Positions 29,769 through 38,796 of a stretch of DNA of 64,000 nt are shown here, piece by piece. The translations under genes were made by a program, and so were the position numbers. The notes under the pieces are model-generated. The model ran no database searches, was not told where the DNA came from, and saw only the letters and a list, made by a program, of their open reading frames with translations. Position 1 is the first letter of the stretch, and each line of letters starts with the position of its first letter. The DNA lies in NCBI RefSeq assembly GCF_019837165.1, contig NZ_JAGYHC010000001.1:310001-374000 (forward strand), read 5' to 3'. This DNA comes from Virgibacillus sp. NKC19-3. Lineage in GTDB: Bacteria; Bacillota; Bacilli; Bacillales; Amphibacillaceae.

Positions 29769-30533
29769 TTAAAACCTAAACCCAGCGTTATCTTTTCGAA
29801 AGATTTCCATAGCCTCTTTTAAAAACTCTTGTTCCTTTTCTGTAAAAGGATTAGGGAATGAAAAGGACTCTGTGGATGGTAGTTTTTCTGTAATTAAATC
29901 CAAATTTCCTTTCGTAGTTTCATTCATAAGTTCCATTAATGATTCGATTATTTGTTGTGATTCCTTGGAAGACGGTATAGCTCCGGTAAACGTTACATGT
30001 TTGATACTAGATAAAATTTTTGTCCATTTTTTACCTAAATCAATTTCTTCGGAATTATTTATACTAAATAATTCATCCGTTATATCTTTAGAATAATGAT
30101 CTTCAAACCATTTTTTTGTATCTTCTTCAAAAATTAATTTTTGTATCATCGCACAAAATATGTTGATATTGATGGTTTTCTCATTGTCTATTGTTTCAAT
30201 AAGATGATCTAAATCAGTTAAAATATTAATGATTTCAAGTTTTTTCGCTTCAAATAGCTGTTTTTGATTGTTTAATGATTTCAATATTTCCGCTCCCTCA
30301 GCAACGTTATTTTGAAGCATGGTTTTAATATCTTTTAGGGAAAAACCGAGAAACTGCAAGGATTTAATTTTTTGAAGGGTAGATAAATTCTCTTTTGAAT
30401 ATAGTCTATGCCCGCCCGCTGTATAATCACTTGGTTTAAGTAAGTCTATACTGTCATAATATCGAAGCGTTCTAATGCTGACGCCGGACTTTTGCATTAA
30501 TTCTCCGATAGTAAATATATCTTGATTCGACAT
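29769..30533 (-). CDS. MerR-family transcriptional regulator
   Basis: The 254-residue protein begins with a MerR helix-turn-helix: FTIGELMQKSGVSIRTLRYY, then SDYTAGGHRLYSKENL and LQFLGFSLKDIKTML. A coiled coil (about residues 80-115) and a 140-residue C-terminal domain follow; the latter resembles TipAS-like effector domains in length, without a clear motif. It has a good ribosome binding site (GAGGTGAGG). It lies 42 bases after a DUF4870 gene on the same strand, probably one transcript. Confidence 0.88.
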   Translation of the reverse strand: MSNQDIFTIGELMQKSGVSIRTLRYYDSIDLLKPSDYTAGGHRLYSKENLSTLQKIKSLQFLGFSLKDIKTMLQNNVAEGAEILKSLNNQKQLFEAKKLEIINILTDLDHLIETIDNEKTININIFCAMIQKLIFEEDTKKWFEDHYSKDITDELFSINNSEEIDLGKKWTKILSSIKHVTFTGAIPSSKESQQIIESLMELMNETTKGNLDLITEKLPSTESFSFPNPFTEKEQEFLKEAMEIFRKDNAGFRF

Positions 30534-30575
30534 TTTTCCTCACCTCTTGTTTTATTTACTTATTGCCCCTACCCT

Positions 30576-30896
30576 TTAGACTTTAAAATAACGTATAACA
30601 GGGTAAGAAAACTTTTTTCCCCTTAGGGCATACATTGCTGCAATTAATATCAATATTGTTTCAAGGGTTAGAAGACTATACGTAAAAGCAGGTCTCATAT
30701 GCAGTAAATTTAAGATCAAAAGAATTGGGAAAAAAGTAAAGTGAAGATTCATCCCTTCTTTTGCGTGATCTGCAAAATATGTATTTCTATTCTTAGTCCC
30801 CAAGTATACCAATATAGGTAAGATAAAAGTAAGCAATAACGAGAATAGGTGTATTAAGCTTGCCAATCCCCTATTTAACATACTCTCTCTTTTCAT
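30576..30896 (-). CDS. DUF4870-like small membrane protein
   Basis: The 106-residue protein has three hydrophobic segments and the DUF4870/Tic20-like pattern: ASLIHLFSLLLTFILPILVYLG, then ADHAKEGMNLHFTF, where the His and Glu-Gly-Met-Asn are typical, and a closing membrane pair. Members are small membrane proteins of unknown function. The start follows GGAGGTCG at a good distance. It precedes the MerR gene and may be its regulatory target. Confidence 0.75.
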   Translation of the reverse strand: MKRESMLNRGLASLIHLFSLLLTFILPILVYLGTKNRNTYFADHAKEGMNLHFTFFPILLILNLLHMRPAFTYSLLTLETILILIAAMYALRGKKFSYPVIRYFKV

Positions 30897-30938
30897 TGCG
30901 CACGACCTCCCGTATCATAATTTATTTTGTTGTTGCTT

Positions 30939-31153
30939 TTATTGGGTAACTAAATTGATTGTAAAAGGTGACGCAACTGGAGATTCAAGTACAAATTTTA
31001 ATTTAATTATATAATCAATTTGATTAAATAGTGTCGAACAACTATATTTGCCAACAGTAAAAAATCCATTTTGAATTGTCGGTTTATTCGGTTGATGGAT
31101 GCCAGCTTTTACATATGGGTTCCAATCAGGTGGATAATAAATCTGTTTAGTAA
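30939..31153 (-). pseudogene. C-terminal fragment of an unidentified gene
   Basis: The reverse strand carries an open frame without start codon of about 70 codons: YYPPDWNPYVKAGIHQPN, then NGFFTVGKYSCSTLFNQ and a hydrophobic ending ASPFTINLVTQ before TAA at 30939. The composition looks like real protein, but a stop at about 31153 cuts it off upstream and there is no ATG. I do not recognise the family. It looks like the tail of a lost gene. Confidence 0.35.
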
Positions 31154-31351
31154 AACAGGGAAATTACAAATAAAAATAGATGGTAAAGTTCAAAGATCCA
31201 TTATGAAAGAACATGAAGAAGATTTCCTCTTGTATTGACGTCAACTAGATTATTAAGCAAAGACAATAAATGTTGTCCTCATTTTTAGGGTTATCGGGCC
31301 ATATTGCTGCATAACGACGCAGGAAAAATGTTAAAGTATTAGGTAACGTTT
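31154..31351. other. Non-coding stretch with a possible coding remnant
   Basis: A plus-strand open stretch at about 31146-31238 reads SKTGKLQIKIDGKVQRS and ends with TGA, but has no start. Nothing else is supported. Confidence 0.3.
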
Positions 31352-31546
31352 ATGAAAACAGAACGAGGAGTGAACTACGATTCAAGCGTGACGCCGACAA
31401 GACAGTTTATTGTGGGAGATTTCGTAAAAGTAGAAGTGGAACATGATCATGATTCTGATGAACACGAGTGGGCAGTCATCATTAGCTGCCCCCTCCTTGG
31501 GAATGAATGGAACCACACAGTCAATCGGCAACGAATGAAGATATAA
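31352..31546 (+). CDS. Small hypothetical protein
   Basis: I do not recognise this 64-residue protein. It contains an acidic and His-rich stretch (VEVEHDHDSDEHEW) and FIVGDFVKV, and ends in a basic tail. The upstream ribosome binding site is weak. It lies just ahead of the methionine aminopeptidase gene, and a real gene is uncertain. Confidence 0.35.
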   Translation: MKTERGVNYDSSVTPTRQFIVGDFVKVEVEHDHDSDEHEWAVIISCPLLGNEWNHTVNRQRMKI

Positions 31547-31639
31547 ATGTAGATTTTTATCCCTAGAACGAAAACGTCATGGTATACTAAAAACAAATAG
31601 AATACGAAACATAAAATACGTTAAAAGGTGAGGAATACA

Positions 31640-32380
31640 GTGATTGCTAAGACCGAAGAGGATTTTAATGGCTTAAAAGAAATTGGTGAAATTTGCGGAA
31701 CGATTCGAGATGAATTAGTCCGTTGTACGAAACCAGGAATTACTACAAAAGAGCTTGATGAAATGGCGAGAGAAATGTTTGAAAAAACAGGGGCACAATC
31801 TGCTCCAAAGGGAGAGTACGATTTTCCTGGGTATACATGCATTAGCATAAATAAAGAAGTAGCGCACGGAATTCCGAGAAAACGGACCATTCAAGAAGGG
31901 GATCTTGTTAATATTGATGTTTCAGGTTCGAAAAATGGCTATTTCGCAGATACGGGAGTTTCGATTGTAGCCGGGAAAGGGGAAGAAGTTTTACAGAAAA
32001 TATGTGATGTTGTTAAAGAAGCATTCGATGCTGGGCTGAAGAGGGCAAAGCCGGGCTCGAAAAAAAGTGGACTCGGAAAGGCCGTACACAATGTAGCAAA
32101 ACAGCATGGTTTAACAGTTATAAAAAATCTTACTGGCCATGGTGTTGGTCGCTCCATTCATGAAGCACCAGACCATATTTTCAATTATTATTCTCGTTGG
32201 GATGACGAAATGTTAAAAGATGGAATGGTAGTTGCTTTTGAACCTTTTATCTCTACATTTGAAGAGGAAGTTTTCCAATCCGAAGATGGCTGGACCTTCC
32301 TAACCGACGAAAGCTTTGTCGCCCAATACGAACATACGATTATCCTTACCAAGGAAGGTCCAATTATTACTACATTGTAA
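31640..32380 (+). CDS. map: Type I methionine aminopeptidase
   Basis: The 246-residue enzyme has the pita-bread fold landmarks: HGIPRKRTIQEGDLVNIDVSG with the first metal Asp, YFADTGVS with the second, LTGHGVGRSIHEAP with the metal His, and VVAFEPFIS and QYEHTIIL with the metal Glu residues. It removes the initiator methionine from new proteins. The GTG at 31640 is chosen because AAAAGGTGAGG ends about eight bases before it. The isolated context suggests the second (MapB-like) copy rather than the ribosomal-operon map. Confidence 0.92.
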   Translation: MIAKTEEDFNGLKEIGEICGTIRDELVRCTKPGITTKELDEMAREMFEKTGAQSAPKGEYDFPGYTCISINKEVAHGIPRKRTIQEGDLVNIDVSGSKNGYFADTGVSIVAGKGEEVLQKICDVVKEAFDAGLKRAKPGSKKSGLGKAVHNVAKQHGLTVIKNLTGHGVGRSIHEAPDHIFNYYSRWDDEMLKDGMVVAFEPFISTFEEEVFQSEDGWTFLTDESFVAQYEHTIILTKEGPIITTL

Positions 32381-32472
32381 GAGCACTAATACTATCAAAA
32401 AATGTGATTTGTCACAGGTCTCCTATTATTCCATAGGAAATCTGTTAAACGTAAAAAGGTAGGAAGTTACGT

Positions 32473-32953
32473 ATGTCTAAAAACGAAATTACACAAAAGG
32501 ATCGTAAGTTTGTAGATTGTCCCGTTAGTATGCATGCAGACCATAAAGCTCAAGGAAACACCAGTCTATACCTTTGCAGTTAAAAGTGAAGATCTTATAG
32601 ATATTGTTCATAAAGCAACAAATATTGAGAAACTTATAGGCTATGATGTTGTTTACATCCCGATCAATAGGACCTTACCAAGAAATATAAAAAAGTATCT
32701 TGTTGAACAAACAAATTGTAAAGATAAATTTTCCAAGACTACTCAAACCACCTATTTTGTAAATGCTTGTATACATTGTGATGCACTGCAGGGAGCTAAT
32801 TTCGTACATCAAGAAGTAAGCTCCCCTTTCACTGGTATGAATGCTACAGAATCAAACACTATGAAATATATAGAATTTAAATTAAAAACGACATTGCTAT
32901 TGATTATGAAGTGGGGGGGAGAAATGCGTTTCATAGGATTATCTTTTAATTAA
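32473..32953 (+). pseudogene. Frameshifted gene of a Cys-rich hypothetical family
   Basis: An ATG at 32473 with ribosome binding site AAAAAGGTAGGAAG opens a frame (SKNEITQKDRKFVDCPVSM) that stops at 32583. The adjoining frame continues from about 32534 to 32953 with KETPVYTFAVKSEDL, a middle part, and YFVNACIHCDALQG. I recall proteins with CxxC-KETPV and a later HCIHCGALQGDFF motif, so the two frames probably were one gene. The first Cys pair is damaged here. The broken reading frame suggests loss of function. Confidence 0.5.
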
Positions 32954-33077
32954 TTAGCTAAATACACACTTCCACCCCCAGTAACAATTTAACATGTCTA
33001 CTAATAAAATTAATGTATGGGCATATTCACTATCCAAACACGAGGGGATATTAACCTACCTGAAGGGGGAGGTGTGT

Positions 33078-33251
33078 ATGGACAACAACAAGTTGCTCGG
33101 AACGATTATCGCTGTTTTGCTTTTGCTTGGGATCGGTTTGCTAATCGGGTCTTTGACATCATTGATGCATACAATGCCAACACAGGTGGATGTGATTGGA
33201 TCTATAATGCAGGAAAGCGGCTATCATGCCTGGCAAATGCCATATTCGTGA
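33078..33251 (+). CDS. Small single-span membrane protein
   Basis: The 57-residue protein has a short Asn/Lys N terminus, one long hydrophobic segment (GTIIAVLLLLGIGLLIGSL) and a polar tail. A very strong ribosome binding site (GGGGGAGGTG) precedes the ATG at 33078, which argues for a real gene. I do not know the family. It is followed by a hairpin shared with fabI. Confidence 0.6.
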   Translation: MDNNKLLGTIIAVLLLLGIGLLIGSLTSLMHTMPTQVDVIGSIMQESGYHAWQMPYS

Positions 33252-33319
33252 TATGTTTCGAAAGTGCTAAGCAAGCACACTTGAATCCGATAACAATACG
33301 ATACATCCCGTATAAAGAA

Positions 33320-33358
33320 AAGGCGCCTGCTGCTTAATACCAAGCAGTTGAGCGCCTT
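33320..33358. terminator. Bidirectional hairpin between a small gene and fabI
   Basis: AAGGCGC (33320-33326) pairs with GCGCCTT (33352-33358), and CTGCTT pairs with AAGCAG inside. Confidence 0.75.
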
Positions 33359-33367
33359 AATTAATAT

Positions 33368-34144
33368 TTATCCGCCAATAATGTGGTATCCGGAGTCAAC
33401 GTGCATGACTTCGCCGGTTACACCTCTGGAAAGTTCGCTCATGAAGAATAACGTTGCATCGCCAACCTGATCTTGGTCCACATTTTGGCGTAGTGGAGCT
33501 TTTTCTTCAATAATTCCTGCCTTCTCATTGAATCCTGATACACCCTTGGCGGATAAAGTGCGTATAGGACCGGCAGATACGGCATTTACGCGTATGCCGT
33601 ACTTTCCAACATCTTCTGCTAAATATCTTACACTAGCTTCCAATGATGCTTTTGCAACTCCCATGACATTGTAGTTTTTGATAACGCGTTCTGCTCCAAG
33701 ATAGGTTTGGGTAACGATGCTGCCGCCTTCTGTCATTAACGATTTGGCAGCTCTTGTTACTGCTACGAGTGAATATGCGCTGATTTCCTGTGCTAATAAG
33801 AACCCTTCACGTGATGTGTCTGCATATTCGCCATTGAGCTCATCGCGGTTTGCAAAGGCAACAGCATGTACAATTCCATGAACAACGCCGACTTTTTCTT
33901 TAATTTCAGCAAAAGCATGATGAATACTTTCATCACTTGCAACATCACAAGAAACGATTAATGTTGCTTCGATCGCTTTTTTTTCAAGAAGCTTGGTCAG
34001 TTTTTGATAGGATCTTTCCTGTCTATTGGTGAAAATTAAATTTGCTCCTGCGTTATGTAATGATTTCGTTATCCCCCAGGCAATGCTTCGCTCGTTCGCG
34101 ACTCCCATTACAACGATATTTTTTCCTTCTAATAAACTAGACAT
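33368..34144 (-). CDS. fabI: Enoyl-[acyl-carrier-protein] reductase FabI
   Basis: The 258-residue enzyme of the SDR family begins MSSLLEGKNIVVMGVANERSIAWG, shown here in two pieces: LLEGKNIVVMG and VANERSIAWG, the FabI nucleotide-binding start. The catalytic pair is Tyr and Lys in NYNVMGVAKASLEAS. It reduces enoyl-ACP in the last step of each fatty-acid elongation round and is the triclosan target. The start is set by GGAGGTTTACGT; an 11-codon longer frame has no such site. No FapR operator is convincing upstream. Confidence 0.95.
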   Translation of the reverse strand: MSSLLEGKNIVVMGVANERSIAWGITKSLHNAGANLIFTNRQERSYQKLTKLLEKKAIEATLIVSCDVASDESIHHAFAEIKEKVGVVHGIVHAVAFANRDELNGEYADTSREGFLLAQEISAYSLVAVTRAAKSLMTEGGSIVTQTYLGAERVIKNYNVMGVAKASLEASVRYLAEDVGKYGIRVNAVSAGPIRTLSAKGVSGFNEKAGIIEEKAPLRQNVDQDQVGDATLFFMSELSRGVTGEVMHVDSGYHIIGG

Positions 34145-34359
34145 ACGTAAACCTCCAACTATTTTTCTTTCATCCATTATAACCTAATTGGTATCGTTAG
34201 AGAAATCTAATTTTAGCATTTTATATAGGCAAACCTTCTCCCTATGAAAAAAATATGAAAAAAATTAATTTCGCCCTTTACAAAGTTTGTAGGACTCGTT
34301 ATAATAAAATTCGTCGGTTTACGACAAGCGCATATTGGAGTGTGAATACACTACTTCAT

Positions 34360-34431
34360 GGCCCGTTGGTCAAGTGGTTAAGACACCGCCCTTTCACGGC
34401 GGTAACACGGGTTCGAATCCCGTACGGGTCA
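34360..34431 (+). tRNA. tRNA-Glu (anticodon TTC)
   Basis: Acceptor GGCCCGT pairs with ACGGGTC. The anticodon stem CCGCC/GGCGG holds loop CTTTCAC with TTC. CCA is not encoded. Confidence 0.96.
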
Positions 34432-34441
34432 TCCATAATAA

Positions 34442-34517
<76 letters not shown>

Positions 34518-34571
34518 TTACTTGATATAAAAAATTTAATGTATAAATCATTTATATCCGTCAAGACTATC

Positions 34572-34656
34572 GGAGGGGTAGCGAAGTGGCTAAACGCGGC
34601 GGACTGTAAATCCGCTCCCTCAGGGTTCGGGAGTTCGAATCTCTCCCCCTCCACCA
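34572..34656 (+). tRNA. tRNA-Tyr (anticodon GTA)
   Basis: Acceptor GGAGGGG pairs with CCCCTCC. The anticodon loop is CTGTAAA with GTA, a long variable arm is present (class II tRNA), and CCA is encoded. Confidence 0.96.
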
Positions 34657-34666
34657 TTTCTATTTT

Positions 34667-34741
34667 TGGGCCATAGCCAAGCGGTAAGGCATCGGGTTTT
34701 GATCCCGTGTACCCCAGGTTCGAATCCTGGTGGCCCAGCCA
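34667..34741 (+). tRNA. tRNA-Gln (anticodon TTG)
   Basis: Acceptor TGGGCCA pairs with TGGCCCA. The anticodon loop is TTTTGAT with TTG, and CCA is encoded. Confidence 0.95.
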
Positions 34742-34794
34742 TTTTTAATTGCCTAGGAAATTATAAAATGATTTGCTTGGGCATAATGTATTAT

Positions 34795-34975
34795 TGATTA
34801 ATGGCTACGTCCAGCTACAAGCGCCAAATACGAGGAGATAACACGAGAGCTCCCTACGATAAAGAAGACTTGGCGACTGACAAGCCGACAGGCGCAGGCA
34901 GAGCCATAGTCGCACTTATGCCTGTGGCGAAAGTCATCATCGGTTCGTTACCTCACCGTGGTTCCTTTTCGCTTT
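34795..34975. repeat. Structured intergenic element inside the tRNA cluster
   Basis: The stretch between tRNA-Gln and tRNA-Lys is GC-richer than its surroundings and contains ACGTCCAGCTACAAGCGCC and AGGCGCAGGCA, which pairs with TGCCTGTGGCG across a loop. I recall similar interspersed sequences in Bacillaceae intergenic regions. The plus-strand frame through it has no ribosome binding site and no protein-like composition. It is probably an interspersed repeat rather than a gene. Confidence 0.45.
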
Positions 34976-35072
34976 TGTTCTATAAAGAGGAATTTACCCA
35001 ATACCCACAGGTAACAGTATACAACGTTTACAAACACGTTTTTATTCATAAAACGCTCACTAAAACGACGAT

Positions 35073-35145
35073 GAGCCATTAGCTCAGTTGGCAGAGCATC
35101 TGACTTTTAATCAGAGGGTCGGAGGTTCGAACCCTCCATGGCTCA
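35073..35145 (+). tRNA. tRNA-Lys (anticodon TTT)
   Basis: Acceptor GAGCCAT pairs with ATGGCTC. The anticodon stem CTGA/TCAG holds CTTTTAA with TTT. CCA is not encoded. Confidence 0.96.
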
Positions 35146-35204
35146 CTATTGATTTATAATCCTGAATTTAATTTTAAAAGGCAACATTATACCGTGATTA
35201 AACG

Positions 35205-35241
35205 TAAACAAGGTAGTCGTACCAATTGGCAGCCTTGTTTA
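35205..35241 (+). terminator. Terminator of the tRNA cluster
   Basis: TAAACAAGG (35205-35213) pairs with CCTTGTTTA (35233-35241), followed by TTTGCATTTTAATGCTTTTTTT. The rest of the region up to 35459 is AT-rich promoter DNA for the mevalonate operon. Confidence 0.75.
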
Positions 35242-35459
35242 TTTGCATTTTAATGCTTTTTTTCACATAATAGATAGAGTAATTTTGTTTTAAAAAGGGA
35301 TTATAAAAATAAGAAGATAATTGTTATGAAAACATAAAAATTTACTTTATAATCACGAACGAAGCATATACATGTTATAATTTTATTCTAGATGTGTTTT
35401 ATATTAAAATGGAACTATACCTTTTTGAACAATGACGCTATACAAAAGGATGATAAGGT

Positions 35460-36749
35460 ATGAAAACCTCCAGAATCCCAGGTTTTTATAATATGACTGT
35501 TGATGAGCGAAGAAAATTATTGCAAGATATGCATACATTTACGGATGAAGAGACCGCTGATTTATTCTCGGATGCGTCTTTACCGGCAGATACTGCTGAT
35601 AAAATGATCGAAAATGTAATTGGAACCTTTTCATTACCACTTGGTTTGGGATTGAATTTCCTTATAAATGGGAAAGAATATGTCGTACCAATGGCAGTTG
35701 AAGAACCATCTATTGTTGCTTCAGCAAGCTATATTGCCAAAATCGTGCGAGAGGCCGGTGGCTTTACAACTGAGGCTACAGATCGGGTTATGATTGGTCA
35801 AATTCAAGTAGTTGGCAGCCCGGACATCGAAGCTGCAAAGCGTGCGCTTCTAAGTGAAAAGGAAGCCTTATTAGAGGATGCGAATGCAGCTTACCCCAGC
35901 TTGGTAGCCAGAGGTGGAGGTGCTGAGGACCTGGAGGTACGATTACTCCATGAAGGATCGGATTCCAGATATGGTCAAATGCTTGTTTTACATGTTTACG
36001 TTAATACATGTGACGCGATGGGAGCAAATATCATTAATACGATGGTAGAGGCTTTAGCCCCTACAGTGGAAGATTTAACGAAAGGGAAAGTTTACCTGCG
36101 AATTTTATCCAATTATGCGGATAAATGTTTAGCACGTTCCCGGTGTGTGATCCCCCCTGCATTACTCGAAACAGAAAACTTCTCAGGAGAAGAAGTGCGC
36201 GACGGGGTTGTACATGCTTATGAATTTGCAGCAATGGACCCATATCGTGCAGTTACCCATAATAAAGGGATTATGAACGGGATTGATCCAATTGTTATTG
36301 CAACAGGAAATGATTGGCGAGCAGTGGAAGCAGGTGCGCATGCCTATGCAGCCAGAAACGGCCAGTACAGTTCCATGACGACCTGGTTCAAAGACGGGGC
36401 AGGAAATCTGGTTGGTGAGCTGGAATTACCAATGTCTGTGGCAACGGTAGGTGGATCCACGCAGGTCCATTCCATGTCCAAAATGGCACACAGTATGTTA
36501 GATGTGAAGTCCGCTCAAGAATTAGCCCAAGTTATTGTCTCAGTCGGATTAGCACAAAACCTTGGTGCATTAAAGGCGTTAGTAACGGATGGTATTCAAA
36601 AAGGCCATATGGCTTTACATTCTCGCTCTGTTGCCATTGCAGCAGGGGCTTCTGGGGAGATGATTGATATTATTGCTGATCAATTAATAGAACAAAACGA
36701 AATCCGTGTTGGAAAAGCTAAAGAATTGGTGGAACAAAATATAAAATGA
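35460..36749 (+). CDS. mvaA: Hydroxymethylglutaryl-CoA reductase (class II)
   Basis: The 429-residue enzyme has class II HMG-CoA reductase motifs: catalytic Glu in AVEEPSIVASAS near residue 83, signature DAMGANIINTMVEA near 185, Lys in THNKGIMNGIDP near 267, Asp in the NLVGELELPM region and the C-terminal His in KGHMALHSRSVA. It converts HMG-CoA to mevalonate with NAD(P)H, the committed step of the mevalonate route. It overlaps mevalonate kinase by ATGA. The biosynthetic direction is implied by the operon. Confidence 0.95.
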   Translation: MKTSRIPGFYNMTVDERRKLLQDMHTFTDEETADLFSDASLPADTADKMIENVIGTFSLPLGLGLNFLINGKEYVVPMAVEEPSIVASASYIAKIVREAGGFTTEATDRVMIGQIQVVGSPDIEAAKRALLSEKEALLEDANAAYPSLVARGGGAEDLEVRLLHEGSDSRYGQMLVLHVYVNTCDAMGANIINTMVEALAPTVEDLTKGKVYLRILSNYADKCLARSRCVIPPALLETENFSGEEVRDGVVHAYEFAAMDPYRAVTHNKGIMNGIDPIVIATGNDWRAVEAGAHAYAARNGQYSSMTTWFKDGAGNLVGELELPMSVATVGGSTQVHSMSKMAHSMLDVKSAQELAQVIVSVGLAQNLGALKALVTDGIQKGHMALHSRSVAIAAGASGEMIDIIADQLIEQNEIRVGKAKELVEQNIK

Positions 36750-37705
36750 GTATACAAAAAGCAACCACAGAACAAACAGCTATAGGGATAGCTCATAGTA
36801 AATTAATTTTGATTGGGGAGCATGCAGTTGTACACGGACAACCTGCCATTGCTATTCCCTTTCCGTTAGTTGGTGTGGAGTCCGTTGTTGAATATGTGCC
36901 AGGGACTATAAAAATCGATAGTTCTTTTTACCACGGGCCAATTGAATTAGCTCCGGAATCGCTGTGTGGTATCACCAATTGTATTAAAGAAACATTGAAT
37001 TACCTTCAGTTACCATGTCAGGATTTATTAATTAATATAAATTCATCTATACCGCATGGCAAAGGGCTTGGATCTAGTGCTTCCGTAGCGATTTCTGTGG
37101 TCAAATCTTTGTTTGCGTATGCACGGGAGGCGTATACGGAAGATGAACTACTCGAGCTTGCCAATATCTCCGAAACTTACGCCCATGGTGCACCAAGCGG
37201 TATTGATACACTTACCATAACGTCTGGTTCACCAGTATGGTATGAAAGAGAATTGCCGATTGAATTTATTAATCTGAGTGAGGATTTTCACTTTGTTGTA
37301 GCAGATTCCGGCAGAATTGGAGATACCCGACTTTCTGTTGGTTCTGTAGCCAATTTATTAAAGTCTGCACCTAAAAGAATTCAGGCAAAACTGGATCGCA
37401 TCGGGGAGCTAACCCATCATGCCAAAGATGCATTAGAAAAGGCTAGCAAAAACTTCCTAGGCCATATGTTGAATGAAGCGCAGAAAGAACTGGAATCCCT
37501 AGGCGTAAGTGATTCCGGATTAAATCGACTTATTGATCTTGCGCGCCAGGAAGGTGCCTTAGGTGCGAAATTAACAGGCGGCGGTAATGGAGGCTGCATT
37601 ATTGCACTTGCTCAAAATGAAGTGCACTCACGCCAGCTTGCCGAGAAACTAAAGAAAGTTGGAGCACAGGCTGTGTGGCCTTTTGTACTAAAGAAAAAAG
37701 ACTAG
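36746..37705 (+). CDS. mvaK1: Mevalonate kinase
   Basis: The 319-residue GHMP kinase has KLILIGEHAVVHGQPAIAIP at the N terminus, the ATP-binding IPHGKGLGSSASVAIS loop near residue 95 and KLTGGGNGGCIIAL near 280. It phosphorylates mevalonate to 5-phosphomevalonate. It is coupled to mvaA by a four-base overlap. A 100-base gap with a hairpin follows before mvaD. Confidence 0.93.
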   Translation: MSIQKATTEQTAIGIAHSKLILIGEHAVVHGQPAIAIPFPLVGVESVVEYVPGTIKIDSSFYHGPIELAPESLCGITNCIKETLNYLQLPCQDLLININSSIPHGKGLGSSASVAISVVKSLFAYAREAYTEDELLELANISETYAHGAPSGIDTLTITSGSPVWYERELPIEFINLSEDFHFVVADSGRIGDTRLSVGSVANLLKSAPKRIQAKLDRIGELTHHAKDALEKASKNFLGHMLNEAQKELESLGVSDSGLNRLIDLARQEGALGAKLTGGGNGGCIIALAQNEVHSRQLAEKLKKVGAQAVWPFVLKKKD

Positions 37706-37762
37706 ATAGTAGAAAACTCGGTTGTCATCAAGTCTTTTGGTGCCAGCCTTAGTTACACTTAT

Positions 37763-37788
37763 GCAGTAAGAGACTATTTTCTTACTGC
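37763..37788 (+). promoter_or_regulatory. Perfect 9-bp hairpin just before the mvaD ribosome binding site
   Basis: GCAGTAAGA (37763-37771) pairs with TCTTACTGC (37780-37788) around an eight-base loop, followed by TAAAAAGGGGAA, the mvaD ribosome binding site. There is no T-tract. It may be an RNA processing or translation-control element inside the operon. Confidence 0.5.
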
Positions 37789-37805
37789 TAAAAAGGGGAA
37801 AAACA

Positions 37806-38783
37806 ATGAAGGCTACTGCGAAAGCACATACAAATATTGCCTTAATTAAGTATTGGGGAAAACGCAACGAACCTCTAATATTACCGACAAACAGTAGTCT
37901 TTCTTTGACATTAGATGGGTTTTCTACGACTACAAGCGTCGAATTTCGGGAGAACTTGGCAAATGATCATGTTACCATTAACGATGAGACTATTTCAGGT
38001 GAGTCGTATAGACGTGTGAGTGGATTTCTCGATCTGATCCGTCAAACTGCCGGGGAAAAACATTTATATGCAGATGTCCATTCGATAAATGACGTTCCCA
38101 CTGCAGCTGGATTTGCATCATCGGCATCGGGTTTTGCAGCACTTGCTGCTGCAGCAACAAAAGCGATTGGCTTACAGTTAAGTGATCAGGAGCTATCAAG
38201 AATAACCCGCCAAGGCTCAGGTTCCGCCACACGCTCGATTTATGGTGGCTTCGCGCAGTGGCAAATGGGCGGACGTCCAGATGGTTCCGATTCATATGCT
38301 GTACCGATTGCTTCGCAGGACCACTGGGATATTCGTGTTGCTGCTGTTGTCCTGTCTGATACGAGGAAAAACGTGTCGAGTCGTGATGGAATGAGGCGAA
38401 CAGTTGAAACATCTGCCTTTTATGATGGCTGGTTAGGAAGCCTTGCCGATGACCTGGAGCAGATAAAAGAAGCGATCATGGACCGGGATTTTGAAAAGAC
38501 TGGAAAGATTGCAGAAGCCAACTGCCTGAAAATGCATGCCACGACATTGGGTGCCAATCCTCCTTTCACGTATTGGACAGACAAGACAGTTGCAGTTATG
38601 CAAACTGTACAAGCCATGCGAGCGGAAGGAATTCCAGCATTTTTCACCATTGATGCCGGGCCAAATGTGAAGGTCCTTTATTTACCGGAGAATGAAAAAA
38701 CTGTTGAGAAGACACTCCGTGACATACCTGGTGCCGAAGACGTAATTTTAAGTAAACCAGGTCGGGGAGTAAGCTTTCTATAG
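37806..38783 (+). CDS. mvaD: Diphosphomevalonate decarboxylase
   Basis: The 325-residue GHMP-fold enzyme begins with KAHTNIALIKYWGKRNE and has VPTAAGFASSASGFAALA near residue 98, LSDTRKNVSSRDGM near 185, and catalytic Asp in TIDAGPNVKVLYL. It converts diphosphomevalonate to isopentenyl diphosphate with ATP. The start follows AAAAAGGGGAAAAAC. It is followed at 13 bases by phosphomevalonate kinase. Confidence 0.94.
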   Translation: MKATAKAHTNIALIKYWGKRNEPLILPTNSSLSLTLDGFSTTTSVEFRENLANDHVTINDETISGESYRRVSGFLDLIRQTAGEKHLYADVHSINDVPTAAGFASSASGFAALAAAATKAIGLQLSDQELSRITRQGSGSATRSIYGGFAQWQMGGRPDGSDSYAVPIASQDHWDIRVAAVVLSDTRKNVSSRDGMRRTVETSAFYDGWLGSLADDLEQIKEAIMDRDFEKTGKIAEANCLKMHATTLGANPPFTYWTDKTVAVMQTVQAMRAEGIPAFFTIDAGPNVKVLYLPENEKTVEKTLRDIPGAEDVILSKPGRGVSFL

Positions 38784-38796
38784 GGGTTGAACGATT

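Noticed and set aside
34145-34240. A FapR operator before fabI
   Set aside because: CTAATTGGTATCGTTAG has half-sites in the opposite orientation to the FapR consensus (TTAGTA...TACTAA).
34801-35082. A 93-codon frame between tRNA-Gln and tRNA-Lys
   Set aside because: It overlaps a tRNA start region, has no ribosome binding site, and covers a structured repeat-like sequence with pairing arms.
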